Assembly (NCBI RefSeq): GCF_002843605.1
Contig: NZ_CP025263.1
Coordinates: forward strand, 1,494,501 to 1,558,500
DNA: 64,000 bases
Reading direction: 5' to 3'
Origin: Pseudomonas sp. S09G 359
GTDB taxonomy: Bacteria > Pseudomonadota > Gammaproteobacteria > Pseudomonadales > Pseudomonadaceae
Below the pieces are notes generated by a model that was not told the DNA's origin, ran no database searches, and worked only from the letters and a program-made list of their open reading frames with translations. The position numbers and the translations under genes are program-made. This document shows, piece after piece, positions 17,730 to 26,326 of this stretch (position 1 is the first letter of the stretch; each line of letters begins with the position of its first letter).

Positions 17730-18857
17730 TTACCGCGTTTCTACAGCGGGCTTGCTGCTGATCCAATAAGCGCCCTGCAACGGCATGCCCAGGAACTGCT
17801 GGTTGATCTGCTCCATGCTCGCCTGCGGGTCGAGCTTGGCGAACAACTGCGGATGCACCCACTTGGCCAGCGCTTCAATCGCCAGCAGGTTGTAGGGCGA
17901 GTTGTAGAAGTCATGCCACAGGCCGTGGGAATTGCCCTCGCGGATCGCACGAAGATTGGCGAACTCAGGGCGCGCCAGCACCCGGTCAAACGCTTCACGC
18001 GCTTCATCGGTGCTCACGCCTGCACCGAGGATCAACCCCGGCTTGTGGTTACCGGTGGCCACGTACACATCCGGGTCGGCCTTCAACGCGTACTCGACGC
18101 TGATATCGCCCAGTGCCCCGGGCACTACATCGGCGGCGATATTGCGCCCGCCGACCAGCTTGATCACTTCACCCATGCCGCTTTTACCCGTGGTGTGCCC
18201 CGGCGCTTGCCAGGCACCGGCGAGCAATTCCAGGAACACGCTCGGGCGCGGGCCGGCGGGCAGGGTGGCGACCGCATCGGTGATGACCTTGATGTGCTGG
18301 TCATAGAACTCCAGGAACGCCTTGGCCTGGGCTTCCCGGCCCAACGCCTGGCCCAAGGCATTCATGCTGGTGTGGGTGCCCTGCACCGGGTTGATGCGAA
18401 AGTCGACAAACAGTACCGGGATGCCGGCCTTGGCCAATACATCGGCGACCGGGCTGTGTTCGGTGGGACCGTGGCCGGAGATGCTGAACACTGCCAGGTC
18501 CGGTTTCAGCGAGAGGATTTCCTCGGCGCTTACGCTTTGTTCCGACGCTTGGCCGATCAGCGGGATGTCTTTCACCGTAGGGAATTTCGCCACGTAGGCG
18601 TTATAGGTGTGCTGGTCGAGCAACTTCAGGTCGTTCTGCCAGCCGACGATGCGCTGGAACGGCGCGTCCTTGTCGAGCAGGGCAAACGCCGAAATCAGCC
18701 GGCCTTCGCCGAGGACCACGCGTTTTACCTCATCTTTCACTTCGACTTTGCGGCCCAACACGTCGGTGACTTCGTGGGCAGCGGCGGTTTCGACGTGGCC
18801 GAGGATCAGTGCGGCAAACAGCACACCGAGTTTGAGGGCATTACGCGGTTTGAGCAT
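17730..18857 (-). CDS. Iron-siderophore periplasmic binding protein
   Basis: 375 residues from ATG at 18857, preceded by GGAGT. The N-terminus (MLKPRNALKLGVLFAALILG, then HVETAAAHEV) is a signal peptide cleaved near residue 27. A family-8 (FecB/BtuF-like) binding domain follows, starting VTDVLGRKVEVKDEVKRVV and including SAEEILSLKPDLAVFS and GKSGMGEVIKLVGGRNIA. It should hand ferric siderophore from the outer-membrane receptor to the FecCD permease. The gap to the receptor stop is 25 bases. The siderophore identity cannot be read from sequence; no biosynthetic genes are in the window. Confidence 0.9.
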   Translation of the reverse strand: MLKPRNALKLGVLFAALILGHVETAAAHEVTDVLGRKVEVKDEVKRVVLGEGRLISAFALLDKDAPFQRIVGWQNDLKLLDQHTYNAYVAKFPTVKDIPLIGQASEQSVSAEEILSLKPDLAVFSISGHGPTEHSPVADVLAKAGIPVLFVDFRINPVQGTHTSMNALGQALGREAQAKAFLEFYDQHIKVITDAVATLPAGPRPSVFLELLAGAWQAPGHTTGKSGMGEVIKLVGGRNIAADVVPGALGDISVEYALKADPDVYVATGNHKPGLILGAGVSTDEAREAFDRVLARPEFANLRAIREGNSHGLWHDFYNSPYNLLAIEALAKWVHPQLFAKLDPQASMEQINQQFLGMPLQGAYWISSKPAVETR

Positions 18858-18882
18858 GGAAAGGACTCCTGGTGAGGAAAAA

Positions 18883-21264
18883 TCAGAATTCATAATCGAC
18901 GCTGGCGGTGAGGGTGCGCCCGGCACCCGGGATGCCGTAGAGCTGGAAGCCGTCGAGGGAGGCGCCGACCTGGCTGTAATAAAACTTATTGAACACGTTG
19001 TTGAGGTTGAGGTTGACCGTGGTGTCCTTGTTCACCTTGTATTGCGCCGCCACGTTGCTCAGCCAGTAGCCGGGGGCTTTTTCGTGGTCGCGGGTGTAGA
19101 TCGCCGCCACGCCGGACGGGCCGTTGGCGTAGCTGCTGTTGTTGTTCAAGCCGCCGACGTATTTGTTATCGGTGTAGCGGCGCCGGCCGACGTATTGCTC
19201 GCCGTAGCTGAGGCTCAGGGCGTCGGTGACGGCGTAGGTGGTCCAGAGGTTGGCGGTCAGGTCGGGGACGTTCTTGGCTTCGGCGCCCTTGTTGATGCCT
19301 TTGGTCTGGGTGCTCTTGAGTGCCGAGAAGCCGGTGTAGGCGGTCCAGCGCGGCGTGATATTGCCTTGCAGGCCGAGCTCTACGCCGTCCACGCGCTTGG
19401 CGGGCAGGGCGCGCACCGGGGCGGACTCGCCGTCCTGGTATTCCCAGGCGTTATCCAGTTCGGTGCGGAACACCGCCGCCGTGACGTTGAGCATGTCGTG
19501 GGCGATGTCCCACTTGGTGCCCAGCTCGTAGGTTTTCGACTTGGCCGGGCTGTAGTTGCTGGTGCTGGCCGCGCCGTAGATCTGGTTATTGGTGGACGCG
19601 CCCAGCGCCGACGGTTGCGCCGCCTCGCTGTAGGACACATAGATGCTGCCGGTGGGCAACGGCTTGTACACCGCACCGACACGGCCGCTGACGGCGCCGT
19701 CGCTGCTGCTGATAGTGGCCTGGCCGCGCTGGCTGGTTTGTGCGCGCCAGTTGTCGTAACGCAGCGAGCCGAGCACTTGCCATTGCTCGTTGAGGGTCAC
19801 GGTGTCGCCCAGGTACAGGCCGGCGTTGTCGATCACCGAACGCGGGTCGCCTTCGCCCTTGGTCACGTAGGTGCTGGCGAAGCTATGGCTGGGCTCGTTC
19901 ATGTCGAACAGCATGTTGGCGGCCGGTACCTCGGCGTTGCGTTTCAAACCGCCGTAGGTCTCGTGGTAGAACTCCAGGCCCGAGACCACCGCGTGCTGCA
20001 GGCTGGCGGTGTTGAAGGTGAAGCTGAAGTCGGTCTGGTTATCCAGGATCGTGTAGCGCTTGGACAAACCGAAGTCGCTGCCGCGCAGGATGCCGTAGGC
20101 CGTGTTGCTGTTATTCACGTAGTCGGTGTAGGCATTGACCGTGCTGCCCGGCACTTGGCTGATCGGGCCTACGCCGGTGTAGCCTAAGGTCGCACAGCGA
20201 TTGCCGGTGCAGGTTTTATTGCCGCTGGCGTCGGCAGCGAAAAAGCGCGCCGGGGAGAGCACCGCAAAGTTGTCGCTGCGTTCCCAGCGGGTCTGGTTGC
20301 GCAGGTGGGCGTCGTTCCAGTCGAAGTCGTGTTCGATGCGGGCTGTCAGCGAAGTGGTTTGGTTTTCCTGGGTGTAGAGGTCGGAGTCGCCGTACCAGTT
20401 CGAGCGCTTCACGCCAGGCATGCGGTCGCCGTTCGTCCCACGCTGAATCGGCACGCCGCCGTCCGGGGTGTTGGTGTCTTTCTGGTAGAAGGTGTCGATA
20501 AACACGCGGGTGTCGGTGCCCAAACCGAAGCCGAACGAGGTGGCGATGCCCCAGCGGTCGTAGTCCACGTCGTCGCGTTCGGCCACCTGGTTGTAGTGCT
20601 TCATCAGGTTGACGCGTACGGCGGTGGTGTCGTTGATTTGTTTATTCAGGTCGGCGGTAAGGCGGCGGTAGCTGTCGGTGCCGATCCCGGCCGAGACCTT
20701 GTTGGCATCGCCCAGGTGCGCTTCCTTGCTGACCAGGTTGACGCTGCCGCCCACCGCGGAAACCCCGGATTCGATGGAGCCGGTGCCCTTGAACACTTCA
20801 GCCTGTTGCAGGTTGAAGGTGTCGGTGCGCGTGGACATGCCGGCATCGCGCACGCCGTCGACGGTCAGGCTCTGCTCGGAAGAAAACCCGCGAATCGAGA
20901 ACAGGTCACCCCAGCCCAGGTTGCCCTCGCCGGACATAAAGGTGATGCCTGGCACGTTGCGCAACACTTCCTGCAAGGTCTGCGCGTTCTGCTCTTTAAG
21001 CACCTGCTGCGGCACGATGGTGACGCTTTGCGGGGCGTCCAGCAGTGGCTGGCTGATCTTCGCCGAGGTCACCCGGTCCACCTTGAAGGTGGAGGTGGCT
21101 TCACCGTCGACCTTGATTTCCGGCAGGCTCAGTACGGAGCCGTCTGCCGAGGCGGCGGTTGCATCGGCCCAGGCGGTGGGCGCAACGCTGCCGGCGGCGA
21201 GCAAACCGAACATCGGCGCCAGGGTGGTGTGCAGCGAATGGCTGCGGGGTGTGGGCAGTGTCAT
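18883..21264 (-). CDS. TonB-dependent siderophore receptor
   Basis: 793 residues. The signal peptide ends near APTAWA (about residue 33). A TonB-box-like LPEIKVDG follows, then the plug (DAPQSVTIVPQQVL, DLFSIRGFSS, VEVFKG-like AEVFKGTGSI, GGSVNLVSKEA) and a 22-strand-type barrel ending YEF with terminal Phe, as outer-membrane proteins require. There is no N-terminal STN signalling domain, so it is not an FecA/FpvA-type sensor. It resembles Fiu-like catecholate receptors in the RG and NNVFNKFYY blocks. It heads the uptake operon and has a Fur-box-like dyad about 20 bases upstream. Confidence 0.94.
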   Translation of the reverse strand: MTLPTPRSHSLHTTLAPMFGLLAAGSVAPTAWADATAASADGSVLSLPEIKVDGEATSTFKVDRVTSAKISQPLLDAPQSVTIVPQQVLKEQNAQTLQEVLRNVPGITFMSGEGNLGWGDLFSIRGFSSEQSLTVDGVRDAGMSTRTDTFNLQQAEVFKGTGSIESGVSAVGGSVNLVSKEAHLGDANKVSAGIGTDSYRRLTADLNKQINDTTAVRVNLMKHYNQVAERDDVDYDRWGIATSFGFGLGTDTRVFIDTFYQKDTNTPDGGVPIQRGTNGDRMPGVKRSNWYGDSDLYTQENQTTSLTARIEHDFDWNDAHLRNQTRWERSDNFAVLSPARFFAADASGNKTCTGNRCATLGYTGVGPISQVPGSTVNAYTDYVNNSNTAYGILRGSDFGLSKRYTILDNQTDFSFTFNTASLQHAVVSGLEFYHETYGGLKRNAEVPAANMLFDMNEPSHSFASTYVTKGEGDPRSVIDNAGLYLGDTVTLNEQWQVLGSLRYDNWRAQTSQRGQATISSSDGAVSGRVGAVYKPLPTGSIYVSYSEAAQPSALGASTNNQIYGAASTSNYSPAKSKTYELGTKWDIAHDMLNVTAAVFRTELDNAWEYQDGESAPVRALPAKRVDGVELGLQGNITPRWTAYTGFSALKSTQTKGINKGAEAKNVPDLTANLWTTYAVTDALSLSYGEQYVGRRRYTDNKYVGGLNNNSSYANGPSGVAAIYTRDHEKAPGYWLSNVAAQYKVNKDTTVNLNLNNVFNKFYYSQVGASLDGFQLYGIPGAGRTLTASVDYEF

Positions 21265-21284
21265 GGGCTGGTTCCGAGTCTAAA

Positions 21285-21299
21285 TTACAATTACTCTCA
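21285..21299 (-). promoter_or_regulatory. Candidate Fur box upstream of the TonB receptor
   Basis: On the minus strand TGAGAGTAATTGTAA matches the 7-1-7 Fur consensus TGATAATNATTATCA at 10 of 14 defined positions. Its position just upstream of a siderophore receptor supports iron repression. The match is imperfect and a second overlapping site is not obvious. Confidence 0.45.
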
Positions 21300-21460
21300 T
21301 TTAGGTTCGGTAGTCTAAAGAGCGATTCCGCCTGCCATTCCCCGGCTTTGTATCGCTGATGCGTGATTATGGTTTCCCACAACATTCCATTACATTTGCG
21401 TGCACAGCTGGCTGAACTTTCGGCTATCTCCTGCGTTTTGAGTTTTCGGATTGACTGCCC

Positions 21461-22171
21461 ATGGCCAAGCAAGACCACCTCCTTATCGTCGATGACGACC
21501 CGCAAATCCGCCAATTGCTTTGTGACTACCTGAGCGATGCCGGTTTCCAGGTGTCCACCGCCGCCGACGGCAAGGAAATGCGCCGCCGCCTGGCGCTGAA
21601 TGTGATCGACCTGATCGTGCTCGACCTGATGCTGCCCGGCGAAGACGGCCTGAGCCTGTGCCGCGAGCTGCGGGTCAGCTCCAACATCCCGGTGGTGATG
21701 TTGACGGCCAAGGGCTCGTTGATCGACCGCATCGTCGGCCTGGAAATCGGCGCTGACGACTACCTGCCCAAGCCCTTCGACCCCCGTGAATTGCTGGTGC
21801 GGATCAAAGTGGTGCTGCGCCGGGTGCAGAGTTTCCCCGACCGCGCGCGCCTGGATGAAGCGCCGAGTATTCGCTTTGCCGGTTGGCAACTGGATACCCG
21901 CGCGCGGCAATTGCTCTCGCCGGAAGGCGTGGTGGTCAGCCTGGGCAACTCGGATTACCGCGTGCTGCGCCTGCTGTTGCAACACCCCAACCGCCCCTTG
22001 AGTCGCGACTTTCTGCTCAACCACGTGTTCGACAAGGACAGCACGCCGTTCGACCGCTCCATCGACGTGTGCGTCAGCCGCTTGCGTTCGCAACTGCCGG
22101 CGGGGCTGATCAAGACCGTGCGCAACGAGGGTTACATGCTCACCGCCGATGACGTGGTGCTGGAATCGTGA
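21461..22171 (+). CDS. OmpR-family response regulator
   Basis: 236 residues. The receiver domain has acidic pocket D11-D13 and phosphoacceptor D55 (VLDLMLPGEDG), with K at PKPFDPREL. The C-terminal winged helix contains DYRVLRLLLQHPNRPLSRDFL and DVCVSRLRSQL, placing it in the OmpR/PhoB group. It is coupled to a kinase gene by a GTGA overlap. It is divergent from the siderophore receptor across about 200 bases, so that operon is a possible target. The specific ortholog is not identified. Confidence 0.95.
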   Translation: MAKQDHLLIVDDDPQIRQLLCDYLSDAGFQVSTAADGKEMRRRLALNVIDLIVLDLMLPGEDGLSLCRELRVSSNIPVVMLTAKGSLIDRIVGLEIGADDYLPKPFDPRELLVRIKVVLRRVQSFPDRARLDEAPSIRFAGWQLDTRARQLLSPEGVVVSLGNSDYRVLRLLLQHPNRPLSRDFLLNHVFDKDSTPFDRSIDVCVSRLRSQLPAGLIKTVRNEGYMLTADDVVLES

Positions 22172-23553
22172 GACTGCTGCCGCGTTCGCTGTTCGGGCGG
22201 CTGGTGCTGATCCTGGTCAGCGGCATGCTGGCGGCCCAGGCGCTGACCAGCAGCATCTGGTATGACCGACGCCATGGCCAGGTGCTGGAAATCCCCGCGC
22301 GGTTGATCGCCACGCGCCTGGCGGACGTGGTGCGCCTGGTGCACAGCGACCCGCAGCAGGCCGACCAGTTGATCAAGCTGCTCAACGCGCCGCACTTTCG
22401 CCTGACCGTGAGCGATCAGGCCAGCCACACGCCCAGCAGCCTCACCGACAGCGACCGGCCCACCGAACGCCTGATCAAACAGGTGCTGTCGGAAAAAACC
22501 GGCTATGCCCAGACCTTGATCCTGCTGCGCCTGTCCCTGGTGGATGGCGAAGGACAGACTGCCGGGCTTTCGACCCTGCTCGGTTCCAAGCCGGTAGTAG
22601 GACAATTCCTGATTGATCTGCGCCTACCCGATGGGCGCTGGTTGCAGGTCGACGCCAGTGAAGAGCAGGGCTGGACCAGTACCTCGCCGCTGGACCTGCT
22701 GTTCGATTATGTGATGCGTATCTACCTGCTGCGGGTGTTGGTGCTGGTGGTGATTGCCCTGGTGGCGGTGCGCCTGGCCATCCGCCCTCTCAACGCCCTG
22801 GCCAAGGCGGCCGAAGCCCTGGGCCAGGATATCCAGCGCCCGCCGTTATCGGTGGATGGCCCCACCGAAGTACGCCGCGCCGCCCAAGCCTTCAATGCCA
22901 TGCAGCAACGGTTGATCGCCAACATCGCCGAGCGCACGCGTTTTCTTGCGGCGATTTCCCACGACCTGCGTTCACCGATCACACGCCTGCGTCTGCGCAC
23001 CGAAATGCTCGACGACACCCGCACCAAGGAGCGTTTTCGCAGCGACCTTGAAGAAATGGAACACATGGTGGCCAGCACCCTGGATTTTGTCAGCAGCGGC
23101 GAAATCAATGAGGCGCGGCAGAACATCGACATCAACGCCTTGCTGCAAAGCTTGCAGGCGGATCTGCAGGACGTGGGCGAAAACGTGCTGATCGAGGGGC
23201 GCGCCAAGCAACCCTTGCCGGGGTACGCCCGCAGCCTCAAGCGGTGCGTGCAGAACCTGCTGGAAAATGCGGTGCGCTATGGCAGTGAAGTGGTGGTGCG
23301 GGTCGAGGACCAGGCGGACAGTTTGAACATCGTCATCAGCGACCGTGGCCCGGGGATTCCCCAGGAACAGCTGGAGCAGGTGATGGAGCCGTTCTACCGC
23401 GTGGAAGGCTCACGCAATGCCGAGACGGGCGGGTATGGCTTGGGCTTGAGCATTGCGCACACTATTGCGCGGGCGCATGGGGGGCGGTTGAGTTTGAGCA
23501 ATCGCGAGGGCGGGGGGCTGGAAGCAGTTTTGCATTTCAAGCGCAAAGCCTGA
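22168..23553 (+). CDS. Sensor histidine kinase (EnvZ-like)
   Basis: 461 residues starting at GTG overlapping the regulator stop. First membrane span at about 10-30, periplasmic domain 31-180, second span about 183-203, HAMP to about 255. HisKA motif FLAAISHDLRSPITRLRLR carries phosphorylated H265, and the ATPase boxes are NLLENAVRYG, DRGPGIP and GYGLGLSIAHTIA. It should phosphorylate the adjacent OmpR-type regulator. The periplasmic domain gives no clear clue to the signal. Confidence 0.95.
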   Translation: MRLLPRSLFGRLVLILVSGMLAAQALTSSIWYDRRHGQVLEIPARLIATRLADVVRLVHSDPQQADQLIKLLNAPHFRLTVSDQASHTPSSLTDSDRPTERLIKQVLSEKTGYAQTLILLRLSLVDGEGQTAGLSTLLGSKPVVGQFLIDLRLPDGRWLQVDASEEQGWTSTSPLDLLFDYVMRIYLLRVLVLVVIALVAVRLAIRPLNALAKAAEALGQDIQRPPLSVDGPTEVRRAAQAFNAMQQRLIANIAERTRFLAAISHDLRSPITRLRLRTEMLDDTRTKERFRSDLEEMEHMVASTLDFVSSGEINEARQNIDINALLQSLQADLQDVGENVLIEGRAKQPLPGYARSLKRCVQNLLENAVRYGSEVVVRVEDQADSLNIVISDRGPGIPQEQLEQVMEPFYRVEGSRNAETGGYGLGLSIAHTIARAHGGRLSLSNREGGGLEAVLHFKRKA

Positions 23554-23569
23554 GCTGGCAATACAAAAC

Positions 23570-23603
23570 AAATGTGGGAGGGGGCAAGCCCCCTCCCACA
23601 TTT
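23570..23603. repeat. Minimal REP palindrome at a convergent gene junction
   Basis: AAATGTGGGAGGGGGC, then AA, then the exact complement: a 16-bp stem with a 2-base centre. It lies between the kinase end (23553) and the end of the SEC-C gene (23627), which are convergent. It could act as a bidirectional mRNA end. It is two arms fused with no spacer, unlike the other copies. Confidence 0.9.
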
Positions 23604-23626
23604 AACAGCTAAATCTTCAGTGCGGC

Positions 23627-23827
23627 TTACGCGCCATGGCACTTCTTGAATTTTTTCTCGCTGCCACATGGGCAAGGATCGTTGCGACCAACGTCCTTCA
23701 GGGCATTGCGCACCGGCTCCTGGTGGGCATGGCCGCAGTTCGGGCCGTGGACATGGCCGTGGTCGTGATCATGGTGATCGTGATCGTGGTTGCAGTCAGG
23801 ACCATGGACATGGGGTTGCTGAGTCAT
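23627..23827 (-). CDS. Small histidine-rich SEC-C motif protein
   Basis: 66 residues in two parts. Residues 1-38 contain 12 histidines, with two HVHGP(D/N)C units around a His-Asp run. Residues 45-66 are a SEC-C zinc finger ([16 protein letters not shown]), as at the SecA C-terminus. It should bind zinc or another soft metal; the His-rich part resembles metallochaperone tails. It overlaps the upstream lipoprotein gene by four bases and is last in a four-gene operon. Function unproven. Confidence 0.9.
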   Translation of the reverse strand: MTQQPHVHGPDCNHDHDHHDHDHGHVHGPNCGHAHQEPVRNALKDVGRNDPCPCGSEKKFKKCHGA

Positions 23828-24306
23828 CGATGTCGCTCCGGAATAAAATCGCCGGGGATTATCTCGCCATTGTGGTTCACCTGCACGTCATAACCGATGA
23901 ATAATCCGGTTTTCAGCTCCCCCTCCAGGCGATAAGGCACGGGCTGGTCGGGTTTTTTCAGCATCTGCACCACATCGCGTATCTGTGGCCAGAGGTTGGT
24001 GCGTACGGAAACCCGGAAAAACTTATGGCTGCGTGGCGGCACGGTCAGCCATTCGTTGGATTCGCCTTCGGTGAGCACAAAGTTGCCCAGGGTCACCTTG
24101 TAGATCAGGCCACGCACCGTCAGGTCGGCGTCGTCGCGGTTGTCCACGCGAAAGTACAGCTTGAATTTCTGCTCCAGCAACTTGGCCCGCACCACTTCGA
24201 CTTTTACCAGGGAGACGTGGGGCGGCGGCGCGTCGTCCTCGAACCAGGATGCACAACCGGTCAGGCCGAAGGTTAACGCCAGCATCAAGCTGTATATCCG
24301 AAGCAT
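23824..24306 (-). CDS. LEA type 2 (WHy-domain) lipoprotein
   Basis: 160 residues. The signal ends at LTFGLTGC, a lipobox with Cys18, so it is probably an outer-membrane-anchored lipoprotein. The rest is a single WHy/LEA_2 beta domain ([31 protein letters not shown]). LEA_2 proteins are linked with desiccation and stress tolerance, but in pseudomonads the role is unknown. It is co-transcribed with SEC-C proteins on both sides (19-base gap upstream, overlap downstream). Confidence 0.85.
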   Translation of the reverse strand: MLRIYSLMLALTFGLTGCASWFEDDAPPPHVSLVKVEVVRAKLLEQKFKLYFRVDNRDDADLTVRGLIYKVTLGNFVLTEGESNEWLTVPPRSHKFFRVSVRTNLWPQIRDVVQMLKKPDQPVPYRLEGELKTGLFIGYDVQVNHNGEIIPGDFIPERHR

Positions 24307-24324
24307 GGCGTTAGTCCTGAGGGG

Positions 24325-24795
24325 TTAGAGGTAGCTGGAACAGCACTTCTTGAATTTTTGCCCACTGCCGCACAGGCACGCATCATTGCGCCCGGCCTTC
24401 ACTTCTACGGTCGGGTCGATGAAGTACCAGCGCCCTTCATTCTGTACGAAAGAAGACTGCTCGCGGTGGCTATGTTCGCCAGTGCTGTCATGCCAGCGCG
24501 CGGTAAAGGTCACAAAGGCGTGTTCCGGCTGGCCGCCGAAGACCTCGGAGCTTTCCACCTCCAGGCCCAGCCAGGTGCTCTGCGCGCTCCACGTGCCAAT
24601 GGCGTCGCGGTCCAGGCCGGCCTGTTGCGCGGGCAGGGTAGTGGCTACCAGGTAGTCCACCAGGCCCAGCACATAGGCGCTGTAGCGCGAGCGCATCAGG
24701 GCGCTGGCGCAGGGTGCCGGATGCCCGGCGTGATAATGGCCGCAGCAGGCATCCAGCAGGTTGCCACTGCCGCAGGGGCAAATGGATGTACTCAT
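24325..24795 (-). CDS. ychJ: YchJ-family SEC-C protein
   Basis: 156 residues from the ATG giving [14 protein letters not shown]; upstream codons in the frame lack similarity. An N-terminal SEC-C finger ([19 protein letters not shown]) leads into the YchJ core ([47 protein letters not shown]), and a C-terminal SEC-C finger ([14 protein letters not shown]) ends it. Zinc-binding is likely; the biochemical role of YchJ is not established. Its start is 4 bases from the preceding gene's stop. Confidence 0.92.
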   Translation of the reverse strand: MSTSICPCGSGNLLDACCGHYHAGHPAPCASALMRSRYSAYVLGLVDYLVATTLPAQQAGLDRDAIGTWSAQSTWLGLEVESSEVFGGQPEHAFVTFTARWHDSTGEHSHREQSSFVQNEGRWYFIDPTVEVKAGRNDACLCGSGQKFKKCCSSYL

Positions 24796-24799
24796 CGGG

Positions 24800-25297
24800 T
24801 TACCACCAATACTTTCCGAAGTTTTCCGGGTTGGCCCAGAAGCGGGCGTTGAGCCAGTCCGGTACCTGTTTATAGTCAAGCAGATCGTAGGTAAACAGCG
24901 TCATGACCTGCTCTTCGCGCTGGAAGCGCTCGCCCGCCTGCAGGGCCAGGGAAAAGAAGTCGGTCTCCTTCCAGTCGCAGGCGCCCAGGTCCACCAGCAC
25001 CGCGATGCGGCTGGCGTTGAGGTTGCGAATGCCACCGAGCAGGGTCAGGCCTTGCGGTTTTGACAGGTGCTCCAGGCAGTCCACCACCAGCGCCAGGTCA
25101 AAACGTTGGGCGGCGAGGTCTGCAGGCAACGGCCCAGGCGCTGCCACGGACACTTGGGTCTCGGGGTGCGCGTCCTTAAAGGCATCCAGCGCCGGGAACT
25201 GGCTGGCACCCAACAGCAGCAGGCGTTTTGGCTGATGCAGGTCGAGCAACGCAGCCAAGGCTTGTTGGGGCGTACGGGAAGAAATACCAGCGGTCAT
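24800..25297 (-). CDS. DUF6231-type protein with a methyltransferase-like fold
   Basis: 165 residues. [16 protein letters not shown] near residues 25-40 and [13 protein letters not shown] near 87-99 resemble motifs I and post-I/II of Rossmann-fold SAM methyltransferases, but the glycine-rich SAM loop is reduced. No catalytic motif is evident, so it may be a degenerate methyltransferase or a binding protein. It is first gene of the operon with ychJ, the LEA lipoprotein and the His-rich SEC-C protein. Confidence 0.75.
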   Translation of the reverse strand: MTAGISSRTPQQALAALLDLHQPKRLLLLGASQFPALDAFKDAHPETQVSVAAPGPLPADLAAQRFDLALVVDCLEHLSKPQGLTLLGGIRNLNASRIAVLVDLGACDWKETDFFSLALQAGERFQREEQVMTLFTYDLLDYKQVPDWLNARFWANPENFGKYWW

Positions 25298-25487
25298 CAG
25301 AGATCCTCACATCAGGACCGTAGAGACTAGCGCGGCTGAGCGTGCGGGCCTAGAGCGGGCGCTAGCGAAAAGTCCGACATAAGCGGCCAGCCTCAATGAA
25401 TACGGGGGTGTGGCGCAGTGGCGCAGATGAAAAGAGCGGTCTTTACTCCACCTGTCGGCCCCCGCCGATCCCCTCAGGAGAAAGCAC

Positions 25488-26183
25488 ATGAGCATCATGC
25501 GGACAGCTCTACCCTTGGTTCTGCTAACCGGAGTATTGACAGGTTGCGCAGGCTTGCAAAAAACCGATTGGCCCACCTGCGCCGCTGTTGGCGGTGTGAC
25601 CGGTGCGGCGATCGGTGCCACTGAAAGCTCGGCCTATGCAGGCTATGGCGCGCTGTTGATCGGCGGTATGGCCGGTGCCTATTGCTGGGTGCATGGCGAT
25701 GGCGACGAAGATGGCGATGGCGTGCCGGACAGCCGCGACAAGTGCCCGGGCACTCCGAAAGGCGTGCAGGTCGACGCCAACGGCTGCCCACCTGCGCCTC
25801 CAGCGGCAGTGGTTGAAGAGGTGGTGGTGGTCAAGGAAGAAACCATCGTGATTCGCGATGTGCACTTCCAGTTCGACTCGGCCAAGTTGACGGCAGCGGA
25901 TAAAACCAAGCTCGACACTGTTGCTACGCGTCTGAAACAAGAGGCCCCGAGCGCCCAACTGCGGGTCAGCGGGCACACCGACAGCGTCGGTGCCGATGCC
26001 TACAACCAGAAGCTCTCGGAAAAACGTGCCCACTCGGTCACCGATTACCTGATCGGCGCCGGCGTGCCGCGCAGCAATTTTGTGTCTGTCACCGGTGCGG
26101 GCGAAAGCCATCCGGTCGCCGACAACAAAACGGCTGAAGGCCGCGCCCTCAACCGCCGTACGGAAATCCAGATCAACCGCTGA
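25488..26183 (+). CDS. OmpA-family lipoprotein with thrombospondin type 3 repeat
   Basis: 231 residues. Signal peptide with lipobox VLTGC (Cys20), a glycine-rich membrane-like stretch (AAVGGVTGAAIGAT, YGALLIGGMAGAY), then a calcium-binding type 3 repeat (DGDEDGDGVPDSRDKCPGT). The peptidoglycan-binding OmpA domain carries HFQFDSAKL, SGHTDSVG and LNRRTEIQI. It should tether the outer membrane to peptidoglycan. AGGAGAAAG precedes the ATG. It is a single gene followed by a perfect hairpin. Confidence 0.93.
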   Translation: MSIMRTALPLVLLTGVLTGCAGLQKTDWPTCAAVGGVTGAAIGATESSAYAGYGALLIGGMAGAYCWVHGDGDEDGDGVPDSRDKCPGTPKGVQVDANGCPPAPPAAVVEEVVVVKEETIVIRDVHFQFDSAKLTAADKTKLDTVATRLKQEAPSAQLRVSGHTDSVGADAYNQKLSEKRAHSVTDYLIGAGVPRSNFVSVTGAGESHPVADNKTAEGRALNRRTEIQINR

Positions 26184-26191
26184 CAGCCCTT

Positions 26192-26214
26192 GCCCCTGTG
26201 GGATCCACAGGGGC
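26192..26214 (+). terminator. Strong hairpin after the OmpA lipoprotein gene
   Basis: GCCCCTGTGG and CCACAGGGGC pair over 10 bp with a 3-base loop, 8 bases past the stop. There is no T-run, so termination may be inefficient or it may protect the mRNA end. Confidence 0.55.
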
Positions 26215-26326
26215 ATTGCCGACGATCGTCGCCTCTCCTGAAGTTTTTTGATCCTTCACTGGCAAAGCGCCTGTAGAAGTCGTTACTGTGCGCTCAAAGA
26301 AAAATTTGAAAACACTCAGGAGCCCC

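Noticed and set aside
16540..17862. Extended N-terminus of the FecCD permease
   Set aside because: The 88 extra codons run through REPIN sequence; the start at 17598 gives a normal-length permease.
21285..21299. Calling this a definite Fur site
   Set aside because: Only 10 of 14 consensus positions match; kept as a low-confidence candidate.
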